Shown here: positions 1-7,754 of the stretch, one piece after another
Numbering within the stretch: the first letter of the stretch is position 1
Layout of the letters: the number at the start of each line of letters is the position of its first letter
Source: an uncultured Verrucomicrobia subdivision 3 bacterium
GTDB taxonomy: Bacteria; Verrucomicrobiota; Verrucomicrobiia; Limisphaerales; UBA11358
Length of the DNA stretch: 42,953 nucleotides
Direction of reading: 5' to 3'
NCBI GenBank assembly: GCA_903889895.1
Contig: CAISYZ010000059.1
Location: 1 to 42,953, forward strand
Notes under the pieces: model-generated
Database searches by the model: none
What the model saw: the letters and a program-made list of their open reading frames with translations, nothing else
What the model was told of the DNA's origin: nothing
Translations under genes and position numbers: made by a program

Positions 1-2
1 GC

Positions 3-1292
3 TCAGCTTCCGCCGAGGAAAGCGCCGTCCTGCGGAGTGCAACGGCTACCCTCGAAGCCAACCTCGCCTTCAAGGACGTCTACTTTACCGGCATCATCCG
101 CGACAAGCAGGGCCGCAAGATGTCCAAGACGCTCGGCAATTCGCCCGACCCGCTTGTGCTCATCGCCCAATACGGCGCGGACGCCCTCCGCTTCGGGACG
201 ATGCGCAGCGCGCCGCTCGGTCAGGACGTGTTGTTCGACGAGAAGGACGTGGAACTCGGCCGCAATTTCTGCAACAAGCTCTGGTACGCCTGCCGTTTCC
301 GCCAGATGGTAGGCGGGCAGGGTGGCGGCGACGCCTCGTCGCCAACCCGCGCCGAGGGCGGTGCGGGCACCCTCGGCGACGGGGGCGTCGCCGCTACTTT
401 TGAAATCCAGGGCGAGATCGAACGCACGTTGCTCACGCCGGATGACAAATGGATCTTGCTCAAGCTCGACGCCGCCATCCGCGAAGTCACCATCGCGCTG
501 AACGAATACAAATTCAGCGAGGCCACCGCCGCGCTCTACCGCTTTTTCTGGAACGAATATTGCGATTGGTATGTCGAGGCGAGCAAAGCGGTTTTCTTCG
601 GCACCGATGAAAAACAAAAAGCGAACACGCTCGCCGTGATTGATTTCGTGCTCTCGCACACGATTCGTTTGTTCCATCCGTTCCTGCCGTTCATCACGGA
701 AGAACTCTGGCACGGCATGGGCTACGCCACCGACATGCCGGACAATCAAGGCGGCAAGACCATCATGAACGCGCCGTGGCCGATGCCGTTCGACGACGAT
801 TTCAAAGGCCACTACGGCCTCGACGATTGCTACGTCGAAATGACGGACACGAAATACGAACTCGTCCGCAACGGCCGCGACTTGCGCCGCGCCGGCAACA
901 TCCAGGCCGCGAAAAAAGTAAAATACGTTTTCAAGCCCGCGCAGCACCTCACACCGCACGATGCGGAGGTCATCAAGCTCCTGCTCAACGCCGAATCACT
1001 CGAAGTGAACGACGCCTATCAGCCGCCGAAAGGCACGCCGACAGTGCAGTCCAAGCTCGGCGAATTGTTTTTGCCGCTCGAAGGTTTGATTGATGTCGCC
1101 GCCGAAAAAATCCGCCTCGGCAAAGAGATTGAAAAAATCCAAGCGGAAATCGTGAAGGTGGAACAGAAGCTCGCGAACCCGAACTTCACCACGAAAGTTC
1201 CGCCCGCCGTTTTGGCGGAGCACGAGCAACGCCTTGTCGAGTGGAAGACCAAGCTGACACACGCGCAGGCTGCGCTCGAGGTGCTCGGCTGA
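3..1292 (+). CDS. valS: Valyl-tRNA synthetase, C-terminal part (5' end outside window)
   Basis: Charges tRNA-Val with valine in the cytoplasm. The frame is open from the window edge, so the N-terminal two thirds (most of the Rossmann and editing domains) lie upstream. Visible are the KMSKT version of the class I KMSKS loop (around 117-131), the anticodon-binding helical domain (motifs DKW, NEYKFSEA, FFWNEYCDWYVE, HPFLPFITEELW) and the C-terminal coiled-coil arm starting near nt 1090 (AEKIRLGKEIEKIQAEI), which is typical of ValRS. Two segments do not fit the family. One is an Ala/Ser/Thr-rich stretch before FKDVYFTG at the window start. The other is a Gly/Ala-rich insert at about 311-400, between the helical domain start and DDKWILL, which coincides with a nested palindrome. 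Both keep the frame. The stop is TGA at 1290-1292. Identification is firm; activity of a synthetase with these inserts is inferred from the otherwise intact motifs. Confidence 0.95.
   Translation, partial: SASAEESAVLRSATATLEANLAFKDVYFTGIIRDKQGRKMSKTLGNSPDPLVLIAQYGADALRFGTMRSAPLGQDVLFDEKDVELGRNFCNKLWYACRFRQMVGGQGGGDASSPTRAEGGAGTLGDGGVAATFEIQGEIERTLLTPDDKWILLKLDAAIREVTIALNEYKFSEATAALYRFFWNEYCDWYVEASKAVFFGTDEKQKANTLAVIDFVLSHTIRLFHPFLPFITEELWHGMGYATDMPDNQGGKTIMNAPWPMPFDDDFKGHYGLDDCYVEMTDTKYELVRNGRDLRRAGNIQAAKKVKYVFKPAQHLTPHDAEVIKLLLNAESLEVNDAYQPPKGTPTVQSKLGELFLPLEGLIDVAAEKIRLGKEIEKIQAEIVKVEQKLANPNFTTKVPPAVLAEHEQRLVEWKTKLTHAQAALEVLG
325..394. repeat. Nested palindromic element inserted in frame in valS
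   Basis: Perfect 11-bp inverted arms GCGGCGACGCC (325-335) and GGCGTCGCCGC (384-394) enclose a second perfect 8-bp stem, GCCGAGGG (351-358) with CCCTCGGC (370-377). The 70-bp unit encodes a Gly/Ala/Ser-rich stretch that ValRS proteins do not normally carry at this point. It looks like a small palindromic repeat that entered the gene without breaking the frame. Confidence 0.6.
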
Positions 1293-1377
1293 ATGGACCT
1301 TGCCGGCAGCGGGTAAATGCCCGCCGGTCAGGCGTGGCGGCTCAAAAATCGGGGATTCTTTAAGGTTTCGACGGGTT

Positions 1378-1797
1378 TGACGGTTCGGAACGGCGTTCCG
1401 TGGCTCCGGATTATGAAAACGGAGCTCCGGTTTTACGTTTCGGAGCTCCGGTTCGTTAAACCGTAGCCACGGTTGATGATTCCGTGACTACTTTTGGTCG
1501 CGGAGTTGACACTCCCCGTCCGGGAGTAGCAACGGACGGAGCGGTCGTAGCTCCGGTTGAACGCGGGGGAGCCACGGCGCGGCGCGGCGCAGCTCCGCCA
1601 CGCGGTGCCGGAGCTACGGAACGCCAGCCGGTGTAAACTTTCAGTCGCGGAGTGACAACTTTCAGTGGCGGAGTGAATACTTCCGGGCGCAGAGTGGATA
1701 CTTCCCGTTGAAAAGGAGAAACTTTTTATCGTGCCGGAGCCACGGTTTGACCAAACGGAGCTCAGTTTTGTGGAAACGGAGCAACGGATTGGATTCT
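1378..1797. repeat. Degenerate 21-bp-period intergenic array
   Basis: The 579-bp gap between valS and the antiporter gene holds no convincing gene. Much of it is made of diverged units spaced 21 bp apart. Examples start at 1399, 1420, 1441 and 1462 (CGGAGCTCCGGTTT-like, with 1420-1429 and 1441-1450 perfect 10-bp palindromes). Others start at 1627, 1648, 1669 and 1690 (CGGAGTGAxxACTTTC-like), and at 1735, 1756 and 1777 (CGGAGCxxCGGTTT-like). A perfect hairpin CGGAAC-GGC-GTTCCG lies at 1386-1400. No constant-repeat/variable-spacer structure is present. Confidence 0.6.
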
Positions 1798-1871
1798 GGC
1801 TCGCGGCGCCGGCCGGGGTGATAAAAATCGTTCGTGTGTTTTGTCCGCCGCGCGGTTAATTTTTCCAGCCA

Positions 1872-3584
1872 ATGGAGCACGGACTCGTCACCGACATCGC
1901 CATCTGCATCATCGCCGCATGGGTGGTGGCCGTGCTTTCCCAGGTCGCGCGCCAGCCGCTGCTGCTCGCGTATCTCGTCGCGGGCTTTGCCATCGGCCCG
2001 CACGGTTTTCAGTGGGTCACCAATCCGGATTCCATCCAGACGATTTCCGAAATCGGCCTGTCGCTGCTGCTGTTCATGATCGGGCTGGAGATTGACCTCA
2101 AAAAAATGTTGAGCGCGGGCCGCGTCATCACGTTCACGGCACTGGCGCAAATCCTCGGCTGCGTGGTTGTCGGCTGGGTGGTCTTCGGCTTCATCGGGCC
2201 GGCGCAAAATCATCTGGAGGCGCTTTACCTCGCGGTGGCGGCGGCGATGAGCAGCACGGTCATCATCGTCAAAATTCTTTACGACAAGCGCGAATTGGAG
2301 ACGCTCGTCGGCCGCGTGACACTCGGGGTGCTGGTGTTGCAGGACATCGCCACGATTTTATTTCTCGCCGTCCAGCCGAACCTGAAACATCCGTCCGCCG
2401 GCGTCATGCTGGTCGCCGTGTGGCACGTCCTCCTGCTGCTCTCGGTGGCGCTGCTGGCGAGCCGGTTCGTGCTGCCGCCGGTCTTCAAATTCATCGCGCG
2501 GCTGCCGGAACTCGTCCTCGTCGGCGCGCTGGCGTGGTGCTTTGCGATGGCGGGCTTCGCGGATTATCTCAAGCTGTCCTCCGCGATGGGCGCGCTCATC
2601 GCCGGCGTGATGATTTCGACGTTTCCCTACACGCTCGACGTGGTGGCGAAGGTGACGAGCCTCCGCGATTTTTTTGTGACGCTGTTTTTCGTCGGCCTCG
2701 GCATGATCATTCCGGTGCCGACGGTGGCCTATATTTTGTGGACGCTGTTCCTGTGCCTGGTGCTAGTTGCAAGCCGGCTGACCACGGTTTTTCCGGCGCT
2801 GTATTCCATGCGGCAGGGTTTCCGCGTCAGCCTGCTGCCGGCCATCAACCTCTGCCAGATGAGCGAACTCTCGCTGGTGCTGCTCGCGCTCGGCAAAGCC
2901 AGCGGCGATGTGTCGGACAATGTCATCGGCATCGCGGCGTTTTCCTTCGCGTTCCTCGCCATCGGCTCGACCTACGCGATACTCGGCAACGACTCGCTGC
3001 TGCGCCGCGCGACGCCGTGGCTGCACAAGCTGGATTTGCACGATCTCGACCACACGGCGTTTCTCGCGCGCGAACATTCCCAGACCAAGCGCATCGGGCT
3101 GCTGGGTTTTTCGTGGACGGCGAGTTCGCTCATCGCGGAAATCGAACGCAACCGGCCCGACCTGATTCCCGAAATTGTCGTGATTGATTTCAATCCCGTC
3201 GTGCATGAGAAATTAAAGGCCCGCAATGTCCACGCCGTTTATGGCGACATCACCGCGCGCGACGTGCTGCATCACGCCGGCGTGGCACATGCGACCGTGC
3301 TCATCTGCTCGCTGCCGAACATGGTGCTGAAAGGCGCGAACAACCTGAAGATTCTCCGCCAGCTTCGCGAGTTGAACCCGACGGCGAAAATCATTGTGCA
3401 CGCCGAACTGCTCGCCGACATTCCGGAGCTTTACGCCGCCGGCGCGGATTTTGTCACCGCGCCGCGGTTGATTGAAGCCGCCGATCTGCTGCACTGCCTC
3501 GAATCCGCCGAGAAAAACCTGCTCCCCGAAAAACGCCAGGCGCAGGAAAAACTTTTGCAAGGCCGCAGCGAAGTGATTCCGTAA
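1872..3584 (+). CDS. Kef-type K+/H+ (cation/proton) antiporter with C-terminal TrkA-N domain
   Basis: A 570-residue inner-membrane antiporter of the CPA2 family, expected to exchange K+ or Na+ for protons. Residues 1 to about 380 form around 12 hydrophobic segments with family-typical stretches such as LLLFMIGLEIDLKKM near residue 75 and AALSSTV-like MSSTVIIVKIL near 125. Residues from about 400 (RIGLLGFSWTASSL) to 545 form a TrkA-N/RCK-like nucleotide-binding domain. The glycine motif is degenerate (GLLGFSW rather than GxGxxG), so NAD(H) binding is uncertain. The ATG at 1872 lacks a clear Shine-Dalgarno but places the first transmembrane segment correctly. It ends 9 bp before the phosphatase gene, so the two may be co-transcribed. 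Whether it is KefB/KefC-like with glutathione gating or a YbaL-type transporter cannot be told from sequence alone. Confidence 0.9.
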   Translation: MEHGLVTDIAICIIAAWVVAVLSQVARQPLLLAYLVAGFAIGPHGFQWVTNPDSIQTISEIGLSLLLFMIGLEIDLKKMLSAGRVITFTALAQILGCVVVGWVVFGFIGPAQNHLEALYLAVAAAMSSTVIIVKILYDKRELETLVGRVTLGVLVLQDIATILFLAVQPNLKHPSAGVMLVAVWHVLLLLSVALLASRFVLPPVFKFIARLPELVLVGALAWCFAMAGFADYLKLSSAMGALIAGVMISTFPYTLDVVAKVTSLRDFFVTLFFVGLGMIIPVPTVAYILWTLFLCLVLVASRLTTVFPALYSMRQGFRVSLLPAINLCQMSELSLVLLALGKASGDVSDNVIGIAAFSFAFLAIGSTYAILGNDSLLRRATPWLHKLDLHDLDHTAFLAREHSQTKRIGLLGFSWTASSLIAEIERNRPDLIPEIVVIDFNPVVHEKLKARNVHAVYGDITARDVLHHAGVAHATVLICSLPNMVLKGANNLKILRQLRELNPTAKIIVHAELLADIPELYAAGADFVTAPRLIEAADLLHCLESAEKNLLPEKRQAQEKLLQGRSEVIP

Positions 3585-3593
3585 TTTAATTTC

Positions 3594-4370
3594 ATGAAAC
3601 CCGTCTCCCTCCCATCCGCGCTCACCGTCGCCATCAAAGCCGCCCGCGCCGCCGGCCAGGTCATGCGCGCCAACTGGCACAAGCCCAAGCGCGTCAATTC
3701 CGCCGAGGCGCACGACATCAAGCTGGAACTCGACGTGCGCTGCCAGGCGCTCATCGAAAAGATTCTGGCGAAGGCCTTCCCGGCGATTCCCGTGCTCGGC
3801 GAGGAGGGCAACACCGGCAACACTGCGGCCGAGTATCGCTGGGTGATTGACCCGATTGACGGCACGGTGAATTACGCCAACGGCATTCCCCACGCGGCCA
3901 CCTCCATCGCGTTGCAGCAGCACGCGCAATCCGTCGTCGGCGTGATTTACGACCCGTTCACCGACGAAATTTGGACCACGATCAAAGGCCGGCCGACGAG
4001 GCTCAACGGCCGGGTGGTGCGGGTGAGCGATTGCGCCCAGGTCAGGGACGCCATCGTGGCCGTGGGCTTTTCCAAAAGCCAGGCCAACCTGGAAATCTGC
4101 CTGCCGCACGTGGCGCGGCTGACCCGCCGCGCGCGGAAAGTGCGGAACATGGGTTCCGCCGCCATCGAACTGGCGTATGTGGCCTGTGGCCGCTTCGACG
4201 CCTACATCGAGCGCACCATCAACTTGTGGGACGTGGCCGCCGGACAGTTGCTCGTAGAAAACGCCGGCGGCGAGTTTTATGTGCTGCCCGCGCCACACGG
4301 CAAGCTGCGCATGTGCGCCGACAACGGCAAGCTGCGGCAGAAGCTTCAGGTCGCGAGTTTGTTGAAATAG
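3594..4370 (+). CDS. Inositol monophosphatase family protein (SuhB-like)
   Basis: A 258-residue Mg2+/Li+-sensitive phosphatase-fold protein. The three metal-site motifs are visible: GEEGN near residues 66-70, DPIDGT near 85-90 followed by NYANGIPHAATSIAL, and NLWDVAAGQLLVENAGG near 212-228. These assign it to the inositol monophosphatase / fructose-1,6-bisphosphatase-like superfamily. The substrate could be myo-inositol-1-phosphate, histidinol phosphate or another small phosphate ester; no neighbour settles this. The length is normal for the family. It starts 9 bp after the antiporter stop, and its last 25 bp overlap the convergent rdgB 3' end, an antisense overlap of coding tails. Confidence 0.92.
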   Translation: MKPVSLPSALTVAIKAARAAGQVMRANWHKPKRVNSAEAHDIKLELDVRCQALIEKILAKAFPAIPVLGEEGNTGNTAAEYRWVIDPIDGTVNYANGIPHAATSIALQQHAQSVVGVIYDPFTDEIWTTIKGRPTRLNGRVVRVSDCAQVRDAIVAVGFSKSQANLEICLPHVARLTRRARKVRNMGSAAIELAYVACGRFDAYIERTINLWDVAAGQLLVENAGGEFYVLPAPHGKLRMCADNGKLRQKLQVASLLK

Positions 4371-4999
4371 TTTTTGAGTTTGGCCAGCGCCTGCGCGCGG
4401 TGGCTCAATTTATTTTTCACATCTTCGCCCAGTTCGGCGAATGACTGCGTAAAACCATCCGGCACAAACAGCGGATCGTAGCCGAAGCCGCCCTGCCCGC
4501 TCGCGGCCAACTGAATCCGGCCCTCGCAAGCGCCGGCGAAGCATTGACAGTTTCCCCTTTCCATTTTCCAATTTCCAACCGTCGCCAACGCGATGACGCA
4601 ACGGAACCGGCCGGTGCGCTTTTCCAGCGGCACGTCCTTGAGCAGGCGCAGCAGCTTGGCGTTGTTGTCGGCATCGTGCGAATTTTCCGTCTGGTCCATC
4701 GCGGCGAAGCGCGCGGAATGCACGCCGGGCGCGCCGTTCAGCGCGTCCACTTCCAGCCCCGAATCATCCGCCAAAACAAAGCGGGTCGAGTGAGGCGTGG
4801 CGATTGACATCTGGAAAAGCCAGTTCGCCAGCTCCACCGCCTTCTTCGTCGCGTTGCCGGCGAAGGTGTCGGCGTCCTCCACCACGGCAGGCGCGCCGGG
4901 AAATTCCTTCAGCGTGAGGCAGCGGAAGTCCGCGCCGAGGATGGCCTGGATTTCCCCGACCTTGTGGGCGTTGCGGGTGGCGATGAGCAGCGTCGTCAT
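4346..4999 (-). CDS. rdgB: dITP/XTP pyrophosphatase (RdgB/HAM1 family)
   Basis: Removes non-canonical purine nucleoside triphosphates (dITP, XTP) from the nucleotide pool by hydrolysis to the monophosphate and PPi. The 217-residue protein has the N-terminal ATRNAHKVGEIQ substrate loop, the central LADDSGLEVDALNGAPGVHSARFA signature, the GFGYDPLFVPDG motif and the C-terminal SHRAQAL motif, so it looks complete. Between VIALA and CEGRI there is an unusual GNWKMERGN stretch encoded by low-complexity DNA (4551-4578), which looks like a small repeat insertion. The ATG at 4999 is well placed at the conserved N-terminus. The gene is convergent with, and overlaps by 25 bp, the phosphatase gene. Confidence 0.95.
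   Translation of the reverse strand: MTTLLIATRNAHKVGEIQAILGADFRCLTLKEFPGAPAVVEDADTFAGNATKKAVELANWLFQMSIATPHSTRFVLADDSGLEVDALNGAPGVHSARFAAMDQTENSHDADNNAKLLRLLKDVPLEKRTGRFRCVIALATVGNWKMERGNCQCFAGACEGRIQLAASGQGGFGYDPLFVPDGFTQSFAELGEDVKNKLSHRAQALAKLKNYFNKLAT
4551..4578. repeat. GGAAA-rich micro-repeat inside rdgB
   Basis: On the coding strand this reads as successive GGAAATT / GGAAAAT / GGAAAGG units. They encode GNWKMERGN at a point where family members have a short variable loop. The AT-rich, repetitive composition contrasts with the GC-rich gene around it. Confidence 0.45.
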
Positions 5000-5116
5000 G
5001 CGCGAATTCTAGGCGAGCCGCGCCGGTTCGACAGCAGAAATTCCATTCGGCCAAACCACCCAAAAGAGTCGGCGGCGCGGGCTTGACGCGAATGATTTGC
5101 AAGGCAGAATCACCGG

Positions 5117-7147
5117 ATGCATTCACGTCTCTTTTCCGCGCTGGGTTGCGCCCTGGCCCTCTTCGCCGCCAAGAATATTTCCGCTGAAACCGTCTGGCTC
5201 GACCAGTTGGACTTGCGTTCCGCCATGCAGGGCTACGGCGAGCCGCACAAAAACCGATCCGTCGAAGGCAATCCGCTGACCATCGGCGGCAAGGTCTTCA
5301 AGCGCGGGTTCGGCACGCACGCCGAGAGCATCCTGCACATCAATCTCGGCGGCGGCGCGCAGAAGTTCACCGCCAGCGTGGGCGTGGACGACGACGTGAT
5401 GGGCAATGCCGCCTCGAGCGTGGAGTTCTTCGTCATCGGCGACGGCAAAACGCTCTGGCACAGCGGCGTCCTGCGCGCGGGCAACGCGCCGAAGGATTGC
5501 GCGGTGGATTTGTCCGGCGTGAAGGAACTGGTGCTGAAAGTCGGCGACGCTGGCGATGGCATTGACTGGGATCACGCCGACTGGGCGGACGCCAAGTTTG
5601 AAACGGCCGCGGCCACGACCTTCGCCACTAGCGGCGAGGCGCTGCCGCCGCCGATTGCGCCCTACATTCTCACGCCCGCCGCGCCGGCCACGCCGCGCAT
5701 CAATGGCGCGAATGTCTTTGGCGTGCGGCCCGGCTCGCCGTTCCTGTTCACGATTGCCGCCACCGGCGACCGGCCGATGACTTTTTCCGTCAAAAACCTT
5801 CCCGCCGGTCTGACGCTGGATCCCACGACCGGCCACATCACCGGTCTTTTGAAAGACAAAGGCAATTTCACCGTCGTGCTCGGCACGAAGAATGCGCTCG
5901 GCAGCGCGGAGAAAAAATTCCGCATCGTCTGCGGCGACCAGATTGCGCTCACGCCGCAGATGGGCTGGAACAGTTGGAACTGTTTTGCCGGTGCCGTTTC
6001 GCAAGACCGCGTGCAGCGCGCGGCGGATGCGCTCGTGAAGAGCGGCCTCATCAACCACGGCTGGACTTACATCAACATCGACGACTACTGGGAAAATCAT
6101 CGCGACTCCAAGGACCCGACGTTGCGCGGGCCGTTCCGCGATGCGGAAGGTTTCATCGTGCCGAACTCGCGCTTTCCCGACATGAAGGGGCTGGCGGATT
6201 ATGTCCACGGCCTTGGCCTGAAGATTGGTTTGTATTCCTCGCCCGGCCCGTGGACCTGCGGCGGCTGTGCGGCCAGCTATCAGCATGAGGAGCAGGATGC
6301 GCAGACCTACGCCGAATGGGGCTTTGACTATCTCAAATACGACTGGTGCAGCTACGGCAGCGTGGCTTCCGGCAAAATCACGAACGTGCTGAACATCCCG
6401 CTCTGGGGCAAGACCGCCACCAATGACGAGGGCGCAATCTATCCGTATCGGCTCATGGGCAAGTTTCTCCGCGACCAGCACCGCGACATCGTGTTCAGCC
6501 TTTGCCAATACGGCATGGCCGACGTGTGGAAGTGGGGCGGCTCCGTGCAGGGCAATTCCTGGCGCACCACCGGCGACATCACCGATACCTGGAAGAGCAT
6601 GAGCGGTATCGGCTTCAAGCAGGACGCCGCCGCGCCGTTTGCCAAGCCGGGCAATTGGAACGACCCCGACATGCTCATCGTCGGCGAAGTGGGCTGGGGC
6701 CACACGCATCCCACGCGCCTGACGCCGGACGAGCAATACACCCACATCAGCCTCTGGTGCCTGCTCGCCGCGCCGCTGCTCATTGGCTGCGACATGGAGA
6801 AGTTCGATGACTTCACGCTTTCACTGTTGAGCAATGACGAAGTGCTGGCGGTGGACCAGGACGAACTCGGCCAGGAAGCCACCTGCATCATCAAGGATGG
6901 CAACCTGCGCATCTACGAACGCGCACTCGCCAACGGCAGCCGTGCCGTGGGCTTCTTCAACCTCGGCATCGCGCCGCAGAAATTGGCTTTCGCCGACTTT
7001 GCCAAATTGAATTTGGCCGGCAAGCAGGTTGTCCGCGACCTTTGGCGGCAACAAGATGTGGCGACGGTGGACACCGCGAAGGATTCCCTGCCGCTGACGA
7101 TTCCCGCGCACGGCGTGGTGCTCTACAAGCTGACAGCGGCCAAGTAA
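5117..7147 (+). CDS. Secreted GH27 alpha-galactosidase with N-terminal NPCBM and Ig-like domains
   Basis: Predicted to release terminal alpha-linked galactose (or a related sugar) from oligo- and polysaccharides outside the cytoplasm. A signal peptide (residues 1-23, ending near ISA) is followed by an NPCBM carbohydrate-binding domain (about 25-165, with GFGTHAES and GVDDDV), a putative Ig (He_PIG) domain (about 205-275, GLTLDPTTGHITG), and the GH27 barrel from ALTPQMGWNSWNCF near 280. By alignment to the human enzyme from memory, Asp409 in KYDWC is the nucleophile and Asp487 in TTGDITDTW the acid/base; WNDPDMLIVG is also present. The C-terminus is the usual beta-sandwich. The length (676 aa) fits this architecture. 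Alpha-N-acetylgalactosaminidase or beta-L-arabinopyranosidase activity also occurs in GH27 and is not excluded. Confidence 0.93.
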   Translation: MHSRLFSALGCALALFAAKNISAETVWLDQLDLRSAMQGYGEPHKNRSVEGNPLTIGGKVFKRGFGTHAESILHINLGGGAQKFTASVGVDDDVMGNAASSVEFFVIGDGKTLWHSGVLRAGNAPKDCAVDLSGVKELVLKVGDAGDGIDWDHADWADAKFETAAATTFATSGEALPPPIAPYILTPAAPATPRINGANVFGVRPGSPFLFTIAATGDRPMTFSVKNLPAGLTLDPTTGHITGLLKDKGNFTVVLGTKNALGSAEKKFRIVCGDQIALTPQMGWNSWNCFAGAVSQDRVQRAADALVKSGLINHGWTYINIDDYWENHRDSKDPTLRGPFRDAEGFIVPNSRFPDMKGLADYVHGLGLKIGLYSSPGPWTCGGCAASYQHEEQDAQTYAEWGFDYLKYDWCSYGSVASGKITNVLNIPLWGKTATNDEGAIYPYRLMGKFLRDQHRDIVFSLCQYGMADVWKWGGSVQGNSWRTTGDITDTWKSMSGIGFKQDAAAPFAKPGNWNDPDMLIVGEVGWGHTHPTRLTPDEQYTHISLWCLLAAPLLIGCDMEKFDDFTLSLLSNDEVLAVDQDELGQEATCIIKDGNLRIYERALANGSRAVGFFNLGIAPQKLAFADFAKLNLAGKQVVRDLWRQQDVATVDTAKDSLPLTIPAHGVVLYKLTAAK

Positions 7148-7148
7148 T

Positions 7149-7484
7149 TCACGCCAGCAACCGCGCGAGCTGGGGATGCCGGCGCTTGTATTCCCCGATC
7201 AAGTGGTCGTAATGCCGCAGCTTGCCCAGCCCGCGGACAATGAGATACACCGCCAGCCCAATCAGGCCGAAGTTGATGACGATGGTTGGCAGCAGCCATT
7301 GCATCACCGCGTGCACTTCGTAGCTCTTCGACGTAGCGATCAGCACGCTCAACACCGACAGCGGGAACGCGAAGATGGCGATGCCCGTGCGCAAGGTGGA
7401 CAACGCCGTGCGTTTCTCCGCCAGCAACAATTGCATCTCCTGGATGACCAGCATGTCCAAAGGGGCTTCCGTTGGGTCGCTCAT
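7149..7484 (-). CDS. Small two-helix membrane protein, DUF202/YidH-like
   Basis: A 111-residue protein with a cytoplasmic-looking N-terminus carrying LLAEKRTALSTLRTGIAIFAFPL, the hallmark of the DUF202 family. It has two hydrophobic segments (about residues 33-52 and 63-88) and a basic C-terminal tail (KRRHPQLARLLA). The family is uncharacterised; YidH-type proteins are inner-membrane proteins of unknown role. It is convergent with the GH27 gene, with essentially no gap. The ATG at 7484 leaves a plausible short N-terminus. No functional link to the flanking sugar hydrolases is apparent. Confidence 0.75.
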   Translation of the reverse strand: MSDPTEAPLDMLVIQEMQLLLAEKRTALSTLRTGIAIFAFPLSVLSVLIATSKSYEVHAVMQWLLPTIVINFGLIGLAVYLIVRGLGKLRHYDHLIGEYKRRHPQLARLLA

Positions 7485-7754
7485 GGTGCAACAAATCTAG
7501 CACATTCCCTCGGAAGGGAAACGCTTTTGCCATTCACACGCTATGCGAGGAACTAATCGGGCTGTTTTGTCAGGCTTGCCGGCGGGAGAAACCCGCGCCC
7601 AAGGGAATAGTTTTTTCCCGCCTTGCCAATGCGCCGCGTTCCGTCTAATTAATCACCTTCCTCGGCACGGATCGTCCCTCGCAAGGCGCAACGCGGCTTG
7701 GTTGTTGGCGGTGACGGGCTCAGGGCGCGGTCTCAAACTAATCATCACACCATC

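Noticed and set aside
3-959. 318-residue minus-strand frame opposite valS
   Set aside because: It is a shadow of valS, whose frame has family motifs along its whole length; GC-rich coding DNA often leaves the opposite strand open.
7485-7754. Regulatory RNA or operator before the GH172 gene
   Set aside because: Only a short GCGGG-AGAAA-CCCGC hairpin and GC-rich text were seen; nothing strong enough to call.
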